A stretch of DNA of 64,000 nt. Source: Setophaga petechia (Eukaryota; Chordata; Aves; Passeriformes; Parulidae). Shown here one piece after another: positions 61,101-64,000 of this stretch (positions are counted from its first letter, which is position 1; every line of letters starts with the position of its first letter). The notes under the pieces were generated by a model that made no database searches, had not been told where the DNA came from, and saw only the letters and a program-made list of their open reading frames with translations. A program made the position numbers and the translations under genes. The DNA is taken from assembly GCA_024362935.1 (NCBI GenBank), contig JANCRA010000005.1:24636235-24700234 (forward strand), in the 5' to 3' direction.

Positions 61101-64000
61101 GGGGATGCAGGCTGTGTCTTACCCAGAGAGTTGGTGACTGGCAAGAGAGAGAGCAGCCTGCAAAGCACCCATGGAAGTCAGCCAGCAAAAGGAAGAGGCT
61201 GCAGGAAGTGAGAGAGAGTCAGCCTGTGTGCACACAGCATGGATAGCACCTCCAAACATGGCACCTTTTGAAATGGCTCTCCCTCAAAAAGTTGGTTTAG
61301 ATTCAGCAACATGGATGCTCTTGGTTTACTTTTCAACATGCAAAACATACAACACTCAGCACCTCATCTGCACTGCAGACATGAAGTACTTGAATTTAAT
61401 AACCTCTTCCACTCACAGTAAATATGCTAATATTTATTTTGGCAAATTTTTGTGTATAGAAAGATTGTGGGAAAAAAGGAAATTAGTTGGTATTTTTATA
61501 TCAAATACTTGGACTTCTTTGAAATAGTGTTTAACTTTATATTTAGCTATATCAAACTCATAACAAAAGAGCTCTTTTTGCCAAACAGCAAATTATTTTT
61601 TTCTCAACTTCCTAAGTTTGTCAAAATTTCAGATTTTCAGTTTAGGTAGGAATTTAAAAGTTAATTTAAGTCTAGACTTTGCAGAAGAACAGAAAGTAAA
61701 GATGTGAGTGTTAAAACTGTAAAGAAAAAAGATATTGAAGCTTTAATATAAAAAAATCCAAATTAGTCCAAATGCAGCAAAAACTCTTGTGTTGCTCTTT
61801 CCACCTTACAATGAAACCAGAAGTGTTCTGTGTTGTTTGTGACATCTGAGGGGCTAATGAAGGTCCAGTTACTTTCCAATGACTGACTAGTCAGCCTTTT
61901 TTCATCTGATTATGCTATGAGCAATTACCATTGTATGATTCCAAGTTCAAGTCATTGTTACAAAAAATAGAACTTTAGATGCTGCCAGTTAGACCCATCT
62001 GGGTCTTTCTAACTTCCTTTTAACTTAATACTTTCTTTACTTGATTTAATAGCCATGGAGGCCAGTATATGGATTAAAAGCATTGGCACATGCAGCCAAC
62101 TATCAGATTCACACTAAAAGCTTGTTCATTTGGCTTTAAGCTCATGAACAAGTCACAAAATCTTACTTGTCATGTAATAGTAACAATATTATATAGTTTA
62201 GTGAAATATTTAGGTGCAGCAAAAATCTGTCTCTGCACCAGAACTGGAAGAACAAAAGCTGGAAATAGCCTGTTGCATGTGAAACAGGTAGTGTGGGAAA
62301 GTAGATTTAGGATTGAAATCTATTAAACATGGTAATCTGGAAATATGCTTATGAAATATGCATAATTTGATATTGAGTATGCCTGGAGGCTTCATTTGAT
62401 ATCTAAACCCACACTTTATTACAAAAAAACTCTTGACAAAACCTGTCACTTATTCAGCAATACATTGTCTTGACACTATTCTGAAGTAAAACCTAAAAAT
62501 TATCAGAAAATCAGTGTTGCCAGTTTCTGTCTAGAAAATATTTCCATGTTTTGCTAAAGTGCTTTCAGCTTTTTCAGCATGAAACTGATGCATTGATGAT
62601 ATGCGCTAGCCTTGGCCCTTTTGTAATAAAATGTTTAAAAAGAATACCCCAGCAAAATTTCAAATCAAGATTTTACAAGCTTTGCAGAGCCCTCTTTAGT
62701 CCCTGCCCTGATTTCTTCTTAGATACGTATGAGTACAAGGCTGACACTTTCCAGTGAGGGGTGAGTTGATTCAATTAGTCACCTTCACTTAACTAGAATT
62801 GTTCAGAAAGCTCATACAGAGAATGCCCACCTACTAAAACGCCTCTGTGCACGTGTACACATGCATGAATGCAGCAATTAAACCATGCATGCCAAAACCT
62901 TCCTTGGGAAGGTTCGTGTTCAGCACCAGAGACAGGAGGGAGATGCCTTTGCCCAAGGCTGTGGTACGGCTGGGAAGTCAGACACACACCTTGGTGTCTG
63001 ATCTGACACCAAAGGCAGGAGCATACCTGGAGCACTGACTGTCCTCACTCTCTGCCCTTTCAGTGGAAAACTTTGAAGGCTGGCAGACCTTCTTGACGTC
63101 TACTGATAAGTCATGAAAGATGGCAATTTTGTACTGATACAGATTGGGAAATTCTTATCTTGAAAGTTTGCAAGTTTAATAGCAAATGTACTAATATTTT
63201 TGTTTGTTGCAATAAAGTCCATTGAGATTTCTAAAGAGGATATGCCATTACCAACACTGTCCTGTTACAGCATGGATCAGCAGCAGACTTAGTAACGAGT
63301 ACCGTGAATCTGTCTTGCAACAGAACTAGGAATCACTGCTTCCAACAATTTTCAGACACTTAAACATCCTTTACCCAGCAGTTTTTTGTTACAGAAGGAA
63401 CAGTTTGTTTAAGGATCAAACCAAACAAGCACCATTCTTTTGTATGCAAGAAAGATCTCTGATCTGAAAACCTTATCAATGATTTAGGTGCTGCCACCTA
63501 CCAAGGATTGGTATTTTGAATGTGTTTCTGGCTGGAGTTTTATCTGTGCTGGTAATGCTGTGTTGAGCTTTTCTTTCCCCTTCCCAAGTCACACACCTAC
63601 TGCAGTCATGCATCTTATTTGTACTGTTTGTAAATAGTTAATCATGAAGTATCATCGTTCATCTTTTTTGAAACTGACAAACTGCACAGCAGCCTGTGCC
63701 CTTGGCTCCCAATCCTGCTGCAATCACTGTTAACTCACTGGGAATACCAAAAGACTCTCAGTTCTACTGATGTCTAACAGAAGAACCCAGCAGCAGTAAC
63801 TCTTTATTTCATATGTGGTAAGATCATTATTTGCAATAATCAGGAAGAGTACAATATAAATGAATACAAATAAAACAGAACCTGTACTACAGTGTCTGTA
63901 GGCATCATTCACAATCAGACAGAGCAGGCAGGAAAAAAAAGGTGGGAATGACGCTAAAAGACACTATAGCAGCTGTCCACTTCCCAGCAGTGCCCAAGAG
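55190..64000. other. Intergenic region downstream of CTLA4
   Basis: No supported gene. I looked for an ICOS-type Ig exon (FDPPPF motif) and did not find one, so ICOS must lie beyond the window or be absent. The open frames are short and AT-rich. Confidence 0.65.
58843..58865. repeat. (TTTCTA)n short tandem repeat
   Basis: TCTATTTCTATTTCTATTTTTAT, three to four hexamer units downstream of CTLA4. Confidence 0.75.

Noticed and set aside
55190..64000. Search for ICOS exons downstream of CTLA4
   Set aside because: No FDPPPF-type motif or Ig exon with flanking splice sites was found on either strand.

Overview
The window is bird genomic DNA carrying the T-cell co-stimulation locus CD28 followed by CTLA4, both on the + strand and head to tail. 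The assignment rests on two complete four-exon genes. Each encodes a signal peptide, one V-type immunoglobulin domain ending in the B7-binding MYPPPY motif, a transmembrane segment and a short signalling tail (YMNM in CD28, YVKM in CTLA4). A bird is indicated by the close match of the CD28 tail to what I remember of chicken CD28, the low repeat load and two CR1 LINE fragments of avian type. I cannot name the species.

Layout: 1-8.8 kb is 5' intergenic DNA with no supported gene; a palindromic GATA motif lies about 0.85 kb upstream of CD28. CD28 has coding exons at 9004-9058, 15105-15458, 15714-15832 and 18534-18671 (221 aa), with a 3' UTR probably ending after tandem poly(A) signals at 20026-20045. 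From 20.1 to 50.9 kb is the CD28-CTLA4 intergenic interval. It holds two CpG-rich segments (about 23.86-24.06 and 36.17-36.54 kb), a decayed CR1 element (about 32.9-34.5 kb), a short reverse-oriented CR1 3' end (38.64-38.77 kb) and small tandem repeats. CTLA4 has coding exons at 51142-51199, 52388-52738, 53200-53309 and 54225-54395 (229 aa), with a TATA-like box upstream and a 3' UTR to about 55.18 kb. From 55.2 to 64 kb is intergenic DNA; ICOS, the expected next family member, is not visible.

How the genes work together: CD28 and CTLA4 are paired receptors on T cells that compete for CD80 and CD86. CD28 promotes activation through PI3K and adaptor binding; CTLA4 inhibits and is rapidly endocytosed through YVKM. 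Their exon structures are nearly superimposable (409 coding nt up to the exon 2/3 junction in both, identical phases), as expected for a tandem duplication.

Most notable: CTLA4 reads through the position of the mammalian stop codon (TGT at 54321) and gains 24 residues, and it has lost the second tail tyrosine. CD28 has no cysteine in its stalk but an extra one (C62) in the V domain. Skipping CTLA4 exon 3 would give a soluble form whose tail ends like the human one (LCENA). The two intergenic CpG-rich segments have no assigned gene. No CRISPR, prokaryotic operon or new multi-gene system is visible.
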